Assembly (NCBI GenBank): GCA_934358235.1
Contig: CAKRKK010000161.1
Location: forward strand, 1-5,666
Source: an uncultured Lachnospira sp.
GTDB taxonomy: Bacteria; Bacillota; Clostridia; Lachnospirales; Lachnospiraceae
DNA: 5,666 nt
Direction: 5' to 3'
Positions 5,543-5,666 of this stretch are shown in pieces; the stretch's first letter is position 1; every line of letters starts with the position of its first letter. The notes below the pieces were generated by a model, which worked only from the letters and a program-made list of their open reading frames with translations, had not been told where the DNA came from and searched no databases. Made by a program: the position numbers and the translations under genes.

Positions 5543-5574
5543 TGTCCGCTGTAGATTAAACAGGAGGAATATCA

Positions 5575-5666
5575 ATGAAGAAGGCAATATTAGCTACAAA
5601 AGTCGGAATGACTCAAATCTTCAACGAAGACGGTGTTTTAACACCTGTAACTGTTCTTCAGGCTGG
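5575..5666 (+). CDS. rplC: 50S ribosomal protein L3 (uL3), N-terminal fragment
   Basis: The 30 complete codons visible start [16 protein letters not shown] and continue through [11 protein letters not shown], the typical N-terminus of bacterial L3 (K-(A/G)-I-(L/I)-x-(T/R)-K-x-GMTQ-(I/V)-F). L3 is an early-assembly 50S protein that binds 23S rRNA and reaches toward the peptidyl-transferase centre. AGGAGG at 5562-5567 lies 7 nt before the ATG. The gene runs off the right edge of the window. Its place behind rpsJ identifies the S10 operon. The bases just upstream can form CTGT/ACAG (5549-5552 with 5560-5563), which covers the first two bases of the ribosome binding site. Confidence 0.97.
   Translation, partial: MKKAILATKVGMTQIFNEDGVLTPVTVLQA

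Larger units (their letters stand above)
5340..5560 (+). ncRNA. Structured inter-cistronic RNA between rpsJ and rplC (candidate leader of rplC)
   Basis: The gap is gene-less and rich in pairings. TAATATA (5369-5375) pairs with TATATTA (5421-5427), continued by AGT/ACT (5378-5380 with 5418-5420) and AAC/GTT (5381-5383 with 5413-5415). Inside that stem are ACAC-GAAA-GTGT (5386-5397, a GNRA tetraloop) and GCAC-AGTG-GTGC (5399-5410), a compact three-way junction. Next come CTGT/ACAG (5429-5432 with 5442-5445), CGCT/AGCG (5450-5453 with 5459-5462) and two abutting long hairpins (5485-5510 and 5511-5542). GCACAG (5399-5404) can alternatively pair with CTGTGC (5452-5457), which would break two of the local hairpins, as expected of a switch. 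No clear promoter was found in the gap, so it is probably part of the rpsJ-rplC transcript. Ligand and mechanism are unknown. Confidence 0.6.

Noticed and set aside
5513..5554. 13-codon ORF through the perfect hairpin before rplC
   Set aside because: It has no ribosome binding site, and its sequence is dictated by the 14-bp inverted repeat.

Overview
The window reads as chromosomal DNA of a low-GC Firmicute, most likely a clostridial Lachnospiraceae. Supporting signs are AT-rich intergenic DNA, strong AGGAGG-type ribosome binding sites, S10 and L3 proteins of clostridial type, and TTG and GTG starts on two genes. The family assignment is my recognition of protein style, not a database result.

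Layout. (1) Bases 1-117, minus strand: the first 39 codons of a gene that probably encodes a class I SAM-dependent methyltransferase. (2) Bases 118-470: a divergent AT-rich intergenic region with a hairpin, a perfect 16-bp palindrome, six tandem 14-15 bp repeats and a putative sulP promoter. (3) Bases 471-2675: a SulP/SLC26-type anion transporter with a STAS domain and an unusual long charged C-terminal extension. (4) Bases 2704-4563: a two-domain ABC-F ATPase of the Uup type, 28 nt downstream and probably co-transcribed. (5) Bases 4564-5008: an AT-rich terminator-like hairpin, a promoter, and a leader of about 260 nt that can fold into a multi-branched RNA. (6) Bases 5009-5323: rpsJ (S10). 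(7) Bases 5324-5574: a second folded, gene-less stretch. (8) Bases 5575 to the end: the start of rplC (L3).

The right end is the beginning of the S10 ribosomal-protein operon, where rpsJ and rplC are the usual first two genes. The most interesting material is not protein-coding. Both the region before rpsJ and the unusually long gap between rpsJ and rplC contain nested, mutually consistent helices, as expected for cis-acting ribosomal-protein leader RNAs. The S10 leader of gamma-proteobacteria is controlled by L4, but the structures here would have to be tested independently. The second notable point is in the SulP protein: its C-terminal tail holds three proline-started repeats at an exact 22-residue spacing. 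I see no mobile element, CRISPR array, tRNA or rRNA.
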